From: Gnetum montanum
Taxonomy: Eukaryota > Streptophyta > Gnetopsida > Gnetales > Gnetaceae
NCBI GenBank assembly: GCA_015680685.1
Contig: MNCI01036180.1
Coordinates: 1 to 64,000 of the forward strand
DNA length: 64,000 nt
Direction: 5' to 3'
The position numbers were made by a program, and so were the translations under genes. Position 1 is the stretch's first letter. Each line of letters opens with the position of its first letter. Positions 44,489 through 56,000 of the stretch are shown in pieces. The notes under the pieces were generated by a model. The model was not told where the DNA came from, ran no database searches, and was given only the letters and a program-made list of their open reading frames with translations.

Positions 44489-46457
44489 TGTGTGTTTAAA
44501 TTTTTTAAAAATATTTTAAAGTATTGAAGAGATAACACAAGGAGATGTTTAAGGTTTCTGAACAATTGTTAGTCTATTTTGCTCATTTTATATGGTACTC
44601 ATGTTTCTCGAAGTGAATAATATTGGTTCAATCATATAGCCTAAACTCCCAATTTATATTTTGATAAATCATGTAGAACCATTTTAAGTTATGTTCAAGA
44701 AACAATCAACATGCAAGTATCTCCTTAAAATGTTTTGGAATATTCAATCATTGATATTTTTGGTTGATCATAACATTGTTGTACATTCACTCGTTGCTAC
44801 CAAAGGAATTAGTATATCCATCTATTTCACTTGTTTTCAACACAATATGTTGGCATGCTTGGAGATCAAATTAATGTATCAGACAAAAATAACAATAATA
44901 ACCAAAGGTTACGAGATTAAAGCTAAATCCTTCATCGAATAATCTTAATAGTGTCTCTTAATTTATTTGTCAATTCTCTCTATTACACTAGTTTCTCAAT
45001 TTTGAAAACACAAAACCTTAATAATATTTTCCCCCTTCATTACTTGCATGCTATATATCAAACTTTGCTTTTCACTTTAAAAATATGAATTTTTAAATAA
45101 ACTGTTTAGATAATCAAAGCCCACCATGTATTGCACTTAACTCTTATAGGTTTGTTACATTGCTAGCCATTTCTACCTTGCAATGAGCTAGTGATGCATA
45201 TTACTACATATAGATTGTCAACATAGCTCTTAGGAAATTTCATGTTCTTAGATTTTGTTGGGTGTATTTACCCAATGATGGCTTTGATATAGTTTGTCCT
45301 AGTTGCTAAAGATTACCACTCTTCTGGGAGTGTGATGAAGCCAAGTCTATTATTCTACTTAACTCCCACAGTTATGCCTCTAAATCTTCATTATCATCAT
45401 TCTAGCCTTGTTCCAACAAAATGGGATTTTTTAATAACTATGCCTTTAATTGTAACCCTTAAAATTTATTTTTGACAAATTATAAATACATTGCACTATG
45501 AGGTTGTAATTGTCATCCTTGATTTTTAGGCATTCATATTATAATAATTATCCGTAACTAACTGTAGATTGTTTATTTTTCCTCATTTGTTTTTTTTTTT
45601 TTCAAGGAGGGGGGCCCTCCCCAACCACAATGTAAATCACAGACTGTACAGTATTTTCCTTTAGTAATATAACCTTGAACATTCTCTCAAAAAAATTGTA
45701 GATTGTTTATTATCCTTTATTTAAGGGTTTGATAATTTGTAATTGTTAATGATTTATATGGTCTAAGGACCTATTTGAAGGGGGGAGGCTTTGAGGTGGA
45801 GGTAGAGAGTGAGGTTATGCTATATTTATTCACTGAAGATCTTAGACATTCAACCAGTAAAAATAATTTGTCTTATTGTTAAACTTCAATCATTAGCAGA
45901 AATTAAAAGAAAGGATAACTAAGATGCTAGCATTGTGTTAAAATTGAACATTTAAAGAAAGATTTGCCTTGTATTGAAGGATCACCTCAACCTAAAACAT
46001 GATGATGCTAACCTCGGCAAAGCTAGCCACTTTGGATTAGCAATCATTGAGAGGACTAACGTGTTGTAAACATTTGAAGCTTTTGAGCTAGGTCATGGTT
46101 ATTCTTATAGATTTGTAATTAACAGTAAATGAAAACTTTGTCTTCTTTGGTGTTTAGTTAGTGCTATCATATTTGAGACGTGAAGACAGCAAATGCCTAC
46201 ACATTCCTAAATGGTGTCTATAGTTGTTTGTATTTAATGTGTTCATTTACTTAAAGGAGATATTGTCCATGTGGATTTTTATGTGAAGGACATTCCACAG
46301 AAGGTAGTACACACCTAGCTAGTTCTACATGTGCTTGTTTCTTTGTCTGCTCTAGAAAAAGATTTCCAAATAATTATGTTACACTTCCATCATATCCAAA
46401 AGCATATGTGCTTTCAATTCTTATCAATTGATCATTTGGTACTAGTAAGGGTAACTG

Positions 46458-46535
46458 GACCAATTAATCCTGCTACAACGCAGCCCATAAAGGCTAGACC
46501 AATTAATCCTGCTACAAGGTAACTCATAAAGGTCA
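46458..46535 (+). repeat. 39 bp tandem duplication inside polymerase exon
   Basis: GACCAATTAATCCTGCTACA starts at 46458 and again at 46497. The unit repeats codons for the conserved GPINPAT-QPIKGR region, and the second copy brings a TAA and shifts the frame relative to the downstream GIRFGEM block. Confidence 0.8.
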
Positions 46536-46893
46536 GAAAGTTGCTGCTGGAGGTATTCGATTTGGAGAAATGGACAGTGATTCTGTCCTTCCTCATGGAG
46601 CTTCTTATTTATTACATGATAGACTACACACAAGTTCTGATTACCATGTTGCTGATGTCTATTCAAAATGTGGAAATCTGTTTTCAACTATGTTTTCACC
46701 TGAGAATCCAAAACGAAATTTGCTTGGTGATTTGCGTGTTCTCGACAACAACATGAAGAATAAATTCTGCAAGGTATGGAATTCAGGTCAACATGTTGAG
46801 TCAGCGGCAATGCCATACGTATTTTTCTACCTCGTAGCAGAATTAGGTACAATGAACATTAAATTGGCCATTAATATTGCTGATGTTGCATGA

Positions 46894-49112
46894 AGGTATC
46901 ATTCAATGATCTATATGGTGCATCTAATTTTTAAATGTGTATTTCCTCTACAAATTAAAAGGATGGTGCTAGTTAGAATAATGATAAAATTATTGGCACC
47001 ATTGGTTCACACATTATTACATAGTGCCAAGAAGAGATGGCTTCTCTATGCATGTCTTGAGCCAAAATTTTGATTGTGGTTTTTGGGATGCCTTTTTTAA
47101 GCTTATGAATCATGTTATTATGTAAGATTATATTCTTAAGAGTAACGTAGGCAAGAATTGATAGCATCCAATGCTAAAATCTAATTATAAAAGAAAAAAA
47201 ATAATTTGTTGTGGCTTTCTTAATGTTTCAAGTTTGCTTAATGTCTTTTTAGTTGGTTGGAATTCTCGTTTCATTCTCTCTTAGTTGGATGTACATTATC
47301 ACAAAAGTGTTCTTATTCATGTACACTTCACTTTTTCAAGTTTCAAATTCTTTGGATGACTCTAATTAATGACTTTATTTATGTATTTTTAGATGTGTTA
47401 TCCTTTTTACCATCCTTCATAGTTCATCTTTTTTGGTGTTCTTTGAAAGTGAGGTTTTGGTTGGAAATAAATCTAATTTTATTGTAAATGATCCAAGCCC
47501 ACATAACATTGATTAATTACTTGAATTATTCTAATGAAAATACCTCAAAGTTAGGATGAATATAGCTCTATCTATTTTTTTGTAAATGATTCATTTGTTA
47601 TTATGGCCTCATTGATTTACCCTATTTTTCACGGATCAATTTGGTGATTAAAATCATTTTGACTTCTAAGTAAGCAATCATATTAGAGAACCAACAATAT
47701 TTTTTTAACTGGTTAGCTCATTGTTGTGTTAGGCAAGAATTTGCCGGTTTGAGTCATACTTGAGCAAGTCACAAAAGCAAGGTAGTGACTTAAAAGTCTT
47801 CATGCATAAAGAAAAGCAAGCTTTAGCAAGGAAGTTGGCCCTTGAAGATTAGTATAAAGCTTGCGAACTATGTGATGTAGGCCTCATAGTGATTGTAATT
47901 TAAAGTATACATTTATTGAAAGGATTGATTTTGGAGCAATTTTGACATTAAAAAATCCAAAGCCTTAAAGCACTAGAAATATTTAAAAATTCCAAAATCA
48001 ATAAAAAAATTTTAAAATCCTAGAACTCTAAAAATATTTTTTAAAAAAAAATCAAAAACTCCTAAAAATCTTAAATCATATAACATTAGAAACCTTAAAA
48101 AACATAGAATGTAAGACATTTTTTTCTAACAAGAATACTATTAACTCAAAGATTAAAAGTAGTGTCAACAAGAAAGTTATAGTTGATGATAAAGATTCTC
48201 GATATAAGATCAATAATAGTGATGAGGGAAGATCTTTTACTACTTTCTTACTTTGAAACAAATATTGGTATTAAGCCACAACTCTCTATCTTGAATCCTT
48301 TTTCTATTTCAATTTTAAGCATGGATGTCAAAAAATGCTGTAAATTTTGTGAAGACTAGGATTTTCCTCCTTACTAATAATTGATTTTTTCACTTATTTT
48401 TTCAATGTTTTAATTGTGGACAATTGAGTAGATAGTCCTACCATCAGAAAGTTTTTGCTTTCCATATTTTTTTTTGATAATGTTTACTCAGTGTCAAGCT
48501 TTTGATGTACTTTGAATTTTCTTTGCTAATTATTAATATTTTTCACTAAAACCATGTGGCATATCTTCTTTTTTTCATAGTATGCTTCTCATTGATTACC
48601 TATAGAACAGACAAATCATGATATATTAAAAATATATAGAATTTGATAATTAAGTTAATATACTATGTTCAAGGTAAGCAATTCAATAAAAATCTCATTA
48701 AAATCAATTTTGAATTTTCTATGCATGCATAATGCAATGCTTTAACTATAATTGCATAATCTCCATAAATGTAAACACACTAGTTGTTACTAAAGTAATT
48801 ATTAATCATGTCATATTTTATAAAAAAATGTACAATAGAAAATTTTTAATGTATTTACTAAAATTGGATGTACTTATTAAACTTGGGACTTGAAAATCCA
48901 TTAGATAATCACGTAGTCTTAGCAACAACATTAGCTTTAGAGAAATCTTATTTGCAAACACCATTTACGAATATCTTTATGTCAAGAATCTTACTTAAGC
49001 ATAGACCTCTTTGCTACCTTTTTATCAAGAAAGAAATGAATAAATTACCAAATTACAACTACATATAATTCATAAATGCACACTAGCACATTGATTGTGA
49101 GATGTTTTTTAC
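46894..49112. other. Unassigned AT-rich DNA
   Basis: Between the polymerase pseudogene and the gypsy insertion. It contains a possible SINE head at 47700-47890 and an A-rich low-complexity block at 47940-48110 built on degenerate AAAATCCTAAA-like units. The small frames here show no family signature. Confidence 0.45.
47700..47890 (+). repeat. Possible tRNA-derived SINE
   Basis: CTGGTTAGCTCATTGTTGTG (A-box-like), about 20 bases, then CCGGTTTGAGTCATAC (B-box-like), followed by ~130 bp of unrelated body. No second copy is seen in the window, so this rests on the two box-like motifs alone. Confidence 0.3.
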
Positions 49113-49117
49113 TCAAG
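49113..49117 (+). repeat. Target site duplication, left
   Basis: TCAAG immediately before the 5' LTR, identical to 58819-58823 immediately after the 3' LTR. It defines the insertion as a single intact event. Confidence 0.85.
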
Positions 49118-49974
49118 TGATGAACTGTATTATTTCTAGATCCGATATCAAAGCCCTAATATCATATACTCGTTATGAGGGGCTCAGAGGAGATGTCAGA
49201 TATCCAATGTCATGGGATGTGTGCCAACCTATAAATATAGAACTTGGACATACTGTTTGGGCATAGGTTTTAGTCATAGCATAGAAAATCTCTTGCAATT
49301 TTTCTTCCTCAAAGTTAGAATATTTTCCCAAGTGCCCATAGTAGGAGTCATTGCGTGTATAGATCTTTATTTGAGCACTATTGTACCTAAGCACAGCAAT
49401 GTGTGTGGTAATAAAGATGAACTTTCCAATAAACCTTGTAGCACTTTGGCTAAAATAAATATTTTATTATGCATTTAATGTTATATGAACTTTTATTTAA
49501 TGCTTTCAAGTAGTTAAGCTAAATTAAGCTAAGTTAAGTTAGCTAGGCTAAATAGTAATTAATTAAGCACATAAGTACACTTCAAGCATGCACATGACAC
49601 TTGGTAATTCCAACAATGTTTAACATTTGGTAATCCATCAACGTTATATGTGTTCAGGATGTGTACAGAAAGTGGGACCAAATACTTATGTTAGGATTAT
49701 TTAGATTAAATTAGCCATTAAAAATTACTTCATTCTTTATTTTAAGAACCAAGAACATAAAACATAAAAAATGATAAAAATCAAATCTCTCAGTTGCACA
49801 TAACCATACCTTGGCATTTTACAAGTGTAACTAGGAAGAAAATATTTGTAACGATTAGACTTCACTTCCTAGAACCAGTATATTTGAAGACTTAAGATCT
49901 ATGAAATTCAACCAAATTGCACATGAATGCTTGTGATTCATATGGTTGATTGTAGGGGCATTCACCACTCATCA
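49118..49974 (+). repeat. 5' LTR of gypsy element
   Basis: Starts TGATGAAC and ends CACTCATCA, giving inverted TGATGA/TCATCA termini. A TATA box lies at 49230 and an AATAAAG poly(A)-type signal near 49411. The 857 bp match the 3' LTR along their length. Confidence 0.9.
49230..49237 (+). promoter_or_regulatory. TATA box of 5' LTR
   Basis: TATAAATA, placed 112 bp into the LTR and conserved in all family LTRs in the window. Likely start of element transcription about 30 bp downstream. Confidence 0.6.
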
Positions 49975-49975
49975 T

Positions 49976-49994
49976 TGGCATCATTTCCAGGGAC
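49976..49994 (+). other. Primer binding site (Asp-tRNA type)
   Basis: TGGCATCATTTCCAGGGAC begins two bases after the LTR. Compared with the usual TGGCGCCGTTGCCGGGGA, the changes are mostly G/C to A/T, as expected from methylated-cytosine decay. The element beginning at 63052 has the equivalent TGGCATCACTGCTAGGGAC. Confidence 0.7.
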
Positions 49995-50138
49995 CATTTA
50001 TTTGATACGTGTGCTATCTAGGAACTTAGTGAAAATCATTTGACATTGTTGGAATGAACCCTAAGGTTACATTATAAGCCAAAATAACAAAAATAAGTAT
50101 AACAAAGGACATTGATTTTTATTTTCTCTAATCCCAGA

Positions 50139-52690
50139 ATGTCTTCTTCTTCTCACAAGAGTGATTCTTCATCTAAGTTTAAGAAAACATCCAATTGGTA
50201 AAGAATTGAACAAAAAAATTAGCAAGTGTCCCACAAATACAAGGTGGTATATGCTCATCCCAATGAATATGTGCCCAATTTCACCTTCATCCTACACTAG
50301 GATGAACAAATGTGGTGGTAGGACCTAGAGGACAACATTGTATTACCACTTGATCGATCCATTCATGCAATACTTCAATTCACTCTTATGATGTTGGGTC
50401 TACAAGGACTTCATTCTAAATATGTTGTGTAGGATAGTGATGCCAGGAAGTACCATCCCACAGATGCATAACATAAAAGGGATTAGTAGCAAAGAAGCGT
50501 TATGAAAGTGTGATGGGAAAACAGTTCGATGGCTCCTCATTCCTGCTATACAAAAGAGATGGTGAGGGCTTCTTCTCTAAGGGCTATCCAATTAATAACA
50601 CTCCTCTCTTTGAATTTTTCCGAGAAGGCCAAAACTAGAACCTATAGTCTACTATCCACAATCCTAGCTCTAACAAGAATGGATCCCATGATCAAAAGGG
50701 ATCCAAGAAGGAGGGTCATGGTAGGGATGAGGATAGGTATCACAATCATGATCATGATCGTGATTGTGGCTATGACCACAAAAGAGGGAATAGCAGGTAT
50801 CATGGTGGTGCTAGTCCTTCTTCCTCTTCACCTTCATCATCATCTTCTTTCTCTTCTAGCTCTGAATGTAACTACAAAGGATGTGATCATGATGAAGGTG
50901 ATCTACAAGACCAAAATGATCATACGGCCCATTGGGCAAGTCAAGATCAGGGGTGTGGGCATTCAAGAAAGGCTCATCATCATGAAAGTGTGGGTATCAG
51001 AGGACATCATAGGAACCATGACCACATAGAGGTCATGATTATGATGAGCCTTTGCTTGCCACTTAAATAATGCTGAACATTGCAGAGGTGATGAGAATTC
51101 CTACAAGGCATGTAAAGGATAGATGAATCAAAATGCTAGACATGAATAATATTCCCAAGTTCAAAGGGGAATATAACTCAGATCCGTAGAACCATCTTGA
51201 GGCCTTTCACGATACATGTGCCTTGTAAAATGTCGAGAACAACTAGCAAAATCTTAAGCTATTCCCAAGGACACTCACTAAGGAAGTAGAGAGTTAGTAT
51301 TGGTCCATAGAATGAGAATCCATCAAGTGGTGGAGTATAATGCTCAAATTATTCAATGACAAATATCAAACATACTCCTGAGTGTCCAACTTGAGGAAGA
51401 AGATCCAAGGATGAAAACAAGGGATGCATAAATCCTTGGATGTAGCCATGGGTCAGTACTATTATCTATTGCATAGATTTTTTAGCTATGGTTATTCTCA
51501 ACAGGAACAACTTTACCATATCATAGATGGGCTCCAATCAATAATGATAAGAACTCTTGGAGTCTATGCCCAAGTGCGAATGGCAAAACTAAGAGCCCAT
51601 CAAATTCAAAGATTGATTGAGCAAGTAGCAAAGGAATAAAGCAAGTTGAGAAAATGAGAAAGTGCAAAAGAATATAATATGATCCCTTCTATTAGAAAGA
51701 GGGAGCTTTGCTTTTGTGACAATGAAGAGGAGTCATCACTTGATGAGGTGGTGAATAGAAAGACCTTGCCGATCCAAAAATCTATGTCTAAAATTTTGAC
51801 CAAGTTAGATAAAATGTGGGATTTTTTGGATGAAAAATTCCAAATTGGTCTAAAAATTACAAAAGAATCAAGGGAGCAAAGTAATGATCATGACCACGTG
51901 AGGCAAAGGGAAGCTAAACATTCCTACCAAAGAGGTAAGGGTAAAGCTACTACGGTAGAATAAGTTGTGGAGATAGAATCAAATGATGAGGGTGCATGTG
52001 ACATCTACCAATATAAATATCCTAAAGGATGTTGCCCTATCATGTCACACTTGTAGGAGTCTGAGGTGTACACTTGGAATCCTGGACTGGCAAGAAGATA
52101 AGCACCCAAAAGATTACCTTATCCTCAAGGCAATCCTAGGTAGTTCCACCAACAACAAACCTACTATCCAAGTGGACTTTCACCATAATTGTATGAGTAG
52201 TATCAATAGTTGTAGCACCCACTATCATAGGGATGTCACCACCAAGGTAGTAGTACCCTTACTAGAAACCAAATCTATATGGGTACTATGTTCAACAACT
52301 CATTTCTCTGTGTGACTCCTCCAGTCATGCCACCTTCTGACATCACTACTAACCTCTAGAGTATTACCAAACTCATTTTCCATCTACTAGAGGGGAAACC
52401 CCATATTCATATCACTCTCCTCATGCTTCTGCATATGTCCCTCCACCCTCAACCTAGTTTCTGCTTGCTCCATTAATGCAGGGACAAATTTCACTTTAGC
52501 TGCAACAACATAATGCAATGAGGACTACTAACATACAGTTGACTCCTCAGCCAAGTGGTTTGGAAACTAGATCATGAAAAGGCCTTTCTTTTGAATCAAC
52601 AACCCAACTAAACCCTCACATACACCAATGACTAGCAACCTTGTTTCTCCATCACCCTCTACATCCAATATGTTTGAGTCCCCTTAAAAC
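50139..52690 (+). pseudogene. Gypsy gag pseudogene
   Basis: Starts MSSSSHKSDSSSKFKK at 50139, 165 bp after the LTR. It runs through an N-terminal region with stops, a Ser-rich and His/Asp/Arg-rich part (50660-51030; GHGRDEDRYHNHDHDRD in one frame), then the capsid-like core: LDMNNIPKFKGEY, WWSIMLKLFNDKYQTY, VSNLRKKIQG and YSQQEQLYHIIDGLQSIMIR (51140-51640). A Pro/Ser/Tyr-rich C-terminal region follows (52380-52690). No CCHC knuckle is evident. The core matches the minus-strand gags at 37180 and 6867. Numerous stops and frame changes. Confidence 0.75.
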
Positions 52691-52699
52691 CAAACACCT

Positions 52700-53311
52700 C
52701 CTAAAGTGCATACAATTATGTTAACCCATGCAGTAACCTATTGGATAAAGGCTAGACACCTTCCCAAGAAACTATTTGATCTTCGAAGTCTCTTTATTTA
52801 CCTTCAAATTGCTAGGAATGAGCCTTGCAAGGATCTTCTGAATTCAAGTTCTAGTGTTAATCTGATTTTCCATTATATGTATAAAGCCTAGAACCTACCT
52901 TCACTCAAGGAGAACAACATCTATCTTGAGTTGGCTAATCAGGCCATCACTATTCTCTTGGGACTGGTGGAGGACATTGTGACCACCATTTGTGAGTGGT
53001 CCTACCTAGCTGATTTCCTAGTAACTCGAGCAGACAATTACAAGGGAAACTTTCCAATCATCATGGGAAGGGCCTGGTTAAGAACTATTGATGCACAATT
53101 CAGGAGACGAGATCTTTCCCTCAAAATCTCTAAAGAAAATTCATTCAAAAAGATCGAGAGGAAGAAAGTTGCATGCATTACGTACAATAATACAAGGTGC
53201 AACTATGTGCAAAAGCTATGGGTCATTAACAATGTATCTATCAAAGCATGCAGTCAATGTGTTGACATATCTAAAATTCAAAGGTTCTTGTATGCCATAG
53301 CCACAAAATAG
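52700..53311 (+). pseudogene. Gypsy aspartic protease remnant, catalytic site lost
   Basis: CKDLLNSSSSVNLI at about 52830-52866 aligns with the retropepsin active site, where family members read D-S-G-S-S-V-N-L. Here the catalytic Asp codon at 52841 is AAT (Asn) and the Gly is Ser, both G-to-A changes. Downstream, ADFLVTRADNYKGNFPIIMG, RAWLRTIDAQFRRRDLSL matches the protease C-terminal half (the ..PIILGRPFLAT.. motif). The frame from 52931 to 53311 is open for 126 codons. It normally cuts the Gag-Pol polyprotein; it cannot work here. Confidence 0.8.
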
Positions 53312-53719
53312 AAGGGCACCCAATGGCTGACAGGTGATCTTGAAAGTAACTCAACAATTTGCATGAAACCTGCTAAGAGCTTAACATGTGCCTACATGAA
53401 AGGCATGGATGAACTGGAGCAAGTTCATTGCCAACTCTTCTTTGACAAAATTAATGATAGTAATTAGGAAGAGTTGGAAATTCCTAAAAATTTTAAATAA
53501 TATCCTGTTGAGTTGAAAACTCTACCTGCTAGTATGGAATATGCATTCTTGAAAATGGGAATTTGATAATAATCAATGCAAATCCTACTCTTGAATAAAA
53601 GGAGATGTTTTTGAATGTGGTCAACAAATGGCCAACAACCTTTTCTTGGTCATACCCTGACTCACAAGGACTGATCCTAGGATATGCCAACATTGTATCT
53701 ACACTAATCTAGCCATGAA

Positions 53720-55078
53720 GCTAAGGAGATAGTCGCAATAGCAATTGAACCCCAAATTCAAGCAAATCATCAAAGAGAAAATCAAACAACTCCTCAAGGT
53801 GGGGCTTATGTATCTCATTTTAGATAGTGAGTGGGTTCATCCATTCATGATTGTGCTAAAGAAAGGTGGCAAGTGGTAGGTCTACATTGACCTCCGATTG
53901 TTGAATATGTAAACATTCAAAGATCACTTTCCAATGCCATTTATAGATCAAGTGTTGTACACAATTTCTAGGCAATGTTATTACAGCTTTTTGGATGGTT
54001 ATACTAGCTATAACCAAATCCATATTGCACTAGAGAATTAGGCCAAAATAAAATTCTTGAGTCTGTAGGGGATATTTTCATATTTTGACCTATGTAATCT
54101 GCCTACTACATTTCAATGCCTACTCATGAGTATTTTTTAACAATAGATCAATAGCAATGTGGAAGTCTTCATGGATGACTTTTCCACCTATGGGAAAACA
54201 TTTAAGCAAGCCTTAGATTGTCTTGAGCAAGTGCTCAAAAGATGCATGGAGACTAATCTTTGAATCTATTCATAGAAGAGTCATTTGATGGTTTAGGAGG
54301 GCATTGTGTTCAGGCACAAAATTTCACAATCAAGAATTGAGGTCGACCTTGAAAAGATTGGGATCATCCAAGGAATTACCCATCAACCAAAAACTATAAA
54401 AGATGTCTAGTCATCCCTTGGACATACTAGCTACTATCAGAAATTCATAGAGAATTTCTCTAAAATCACAAAATCATTTGTCAAGGTAATAAAGAAATAT
54501 GCTCCATTTTTTTGGACCAAGGAATGTGAAAATGCATTCCAATAGCTAAAGGAGAAACTTGTAAAAACTACGATTCTATAAGCACCAAACTAGTTTAGAC
54601 AATTTGACATCATGATGAACACATCAAATTATGCCTTGGGGGTTGTGCTTATGTATTTGGATGATAAGAAACATCCATATTACATCCACTATGCAATCCA
54701 AAGCATTTAAACTATACCACCACAGAAAAAGCATTGATGGTAGTGATGTTTGATTTGGAAAAGTTCAAACAATATGTGCTTGAATACAAAGTGTTTATGC
54801 ACACTGATCATAGTGCAATTTGCTTCTTGATGAATAAGTCAACAATGAGCCCCCATGTCATATGATGGCTAGTGATCTTTTATAAGTTCAATCTTATAAT
54901 GGTAGATCAAAAGGGAACTAAGAATCTGGTCACTGGCCACTTGTCTTGGTTGAAATGGGACAACAAAGAAGAGGAAAACCTACTATCTAATCAATTTTCT
55001 GATGAACTCCTCTTTGCCTAGGCTATAACTAAACAATTTCCCATTAATTCTAAATGGTATGATGGTATTCTCACCTAT
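53720..55078 (+). pseudogene. Gypsy reverse transcriptase and RNase H remnant
   Basis: RT motifs in order: EWVHPFMIVLKKGGKW (53828 on), DHFPMPFIDQVLYTI, YYSFLDGYTSYNQIHIALEN, LPTTFQCLLMSIF, and the catalytic EVFMDDFS (Asp-Asp at 54174-54179, intact). Then comes a connection domain (GHTSYYQKFIENFSKI) and RNase H: NTSNYALGVVLMYLDDKKHP, VFMHTDHSAICFLMNK, and LVTGHLSWL. The final SDELLFA and WYDGILTY are typical of the RNase H-integrase linker of Athila/Tat elements. More than ten in-frame stops (W-stop-V after GKW, and others). It copies element RNA into DNA; this copy is dead. It ends abruptly at the N at 55079. Confidence 0.85.
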
Positions 55079-55587
55079 NCACAACTAAGTTGAAAGGAGG
55101 AGATTCAAAAAATTGAGCATGGTTGTCCATCCAAGGAGGTGTTGTGAACACTAGCTTTCTTATACTCATGGAAAGGTTTGATTTATTGCATGTTGACCAG
55201 TTTTTTCTTATTTGGGCTCTTAGGTTTGTAGATTATCATGGTCCTAGAAGGAAAAGTTTCAAAAATAATATAAGGACCATCCCACAGTGTTTGAAACTTG
55301 GTTCATTATGGCATATGTGTGGGGTTCTAAGAGAGGACCTTATCTCTTGGATGAAATTTGACTTTTCTAATACTAAGGTCATGGTGCTTTTTGTTGAATG
55401 CCTTGTGCAACTTGTTAGATGATAAGGCCACCAATTAGTTTTCATATAGTAGGTTGAGATTCATTCATCTTTCCTTTTGTGCTAGACTTAAGTCAAGGTC
55501 AAGGTCACATGCTGTTGAAAGTGTATGAAGCTCCGATTGAATAAGAAGAGTTGGTAATTTTTTGTACACTAGCTCATAGGGAGAGTN
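55079..55587. other. Probable misassembled (inverted) segment between two Ns
   Basis: Single Ns at 55079 and 55587 bracket 507 bp. Bases 55080-55493 are the reverse complement of 55588-56000 (about 98% identical), and both arm edges coincide with an N. Read on the minus strand, 55586-55080 encodes the end of an integrase: SPYELVYKKLPTLLIQSELH followed by the GPY-type tail also present at 55588-56000 on the plus strand. The simplest reading is a short contig placed backwards, overlapping its right neighbour. If so, the Ns are gaps and the integrase zinc finger and catalytic core, normally several hundred bp here, are missing from the assembly. Confidence 0.7.
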
Positions 55588-56000
55588 CTTAAGTCTAGCA
55601 CAAAAGGAAAGATGAATGAATCTCAACCTACTATATGAAAAATAATTGGTGGCCTTATCATCTAACAAGTTGCACAAGGCATTCAACAAAAAGCACCATG
55701 ACCTTAGTATTAGAAAAGTCAAATTTCAACCAAGAGATAAGGTCCTCTCTTAGAACCCCACACATATGCCACAATGAACCAAGTTTCAAACACTGTGGGA
55801 TGGTCCTTATATTATTTTTGAAACTTTTCCTTCTAGGACCATGATAATCTACAAACCTAAGAGCCCAAATAAGAAAAAACTGGTCAACATGCAATAAATC
55901 AAACCTTTCCATGAGTATAAGAAAGCCAGTGATCACAACACCTCTATGGATGGACAACCATGTTCAATTTTTTGAATCTCCTCCTTTCAACTTAGTCGTG
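55588..56000 (+). pseudogene. Gypsy integrase C-terminal tail
   Basis: Plus-strand translation with breaks gives HDLSIRKVKFQPRDKVL, TKFQTLWDGPYIIFETFPS, and KPKSPNKKKLVNMQ. This is the K-F-..GD-VL ... W-GPY-I-..FP pattern of the integrase C-terminal (GPY/F) module in Ty3/gypsy elements, which contacts DNA. The stops at its start and middle make it non-functional. The short open frames on both strands here are shadows created by the inverted arm. Confidence 0.65.

Larger units (their letters stand above)
39490..46893 (+). pseudogene. NRPA2: RNA polymerase I second-largest subunit (RPA2/NRPA2-like) pseudogene, C-terminal part
   Basis: Pol I subunit 2 forms the nucleolar rRNA-synthesis core with subunit 1. 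Six exon-like blocks are collinear with its C-terminal part: ~39490-39599 (HIDEYPSSTNAIVVAISYT), 39698-39773 (YNMEDPMILKKSSVE, HGQVYE), 41409-41539 (THIIDL, later AGLPYVGQ), ~41637-41776 (SGEPYCSIIDTVTSK), 42576-42797 (DKFSSQHGQKS, NPYGFPSRMTIGMILESIA), and ~46370-46893 (VRVTGPINPATTQPIKA; GGIRFGEMDSD; HGASYLLHDRLHTSSDYHVA; AMPYVFFYLVAELG). Exons 1, 2 and 5 have GT/AG edges and agreeing phases. Damage: TGA at 42594; a one-base shift in the A-run near 41430; a 39 bp duplication with a stop and frameshift at 46458-46535; two zinc-ribbon Cys changed (Tyr, Trp); Arg and Gly lost from the RHGQKG motif. The N-terminal two thirds and the exon before HGQ-distal sequence (around GGSLHGK) are absent. 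Retained introns indicate DNA-level duplication and not retroposition. Confidence 0.85.

Noticed and set aside
50529-51029. Longest open frame in the window (166 codons)
   Set aside because: It is a hydrophobic, Met/Ile/Val-rich frame lying over the hydrophilic Ser- and His/Asp-rich part of the gypsy gag in another frame. It has no family resemblance and is a shadow.
55123-55957. Pairs of mirrored open frames of 69 and 99 codons on both strands
   Set aside because: They arise from the inverted arms around 55494-55587 and lie in a different frame from the integrase tail. They are not genes.
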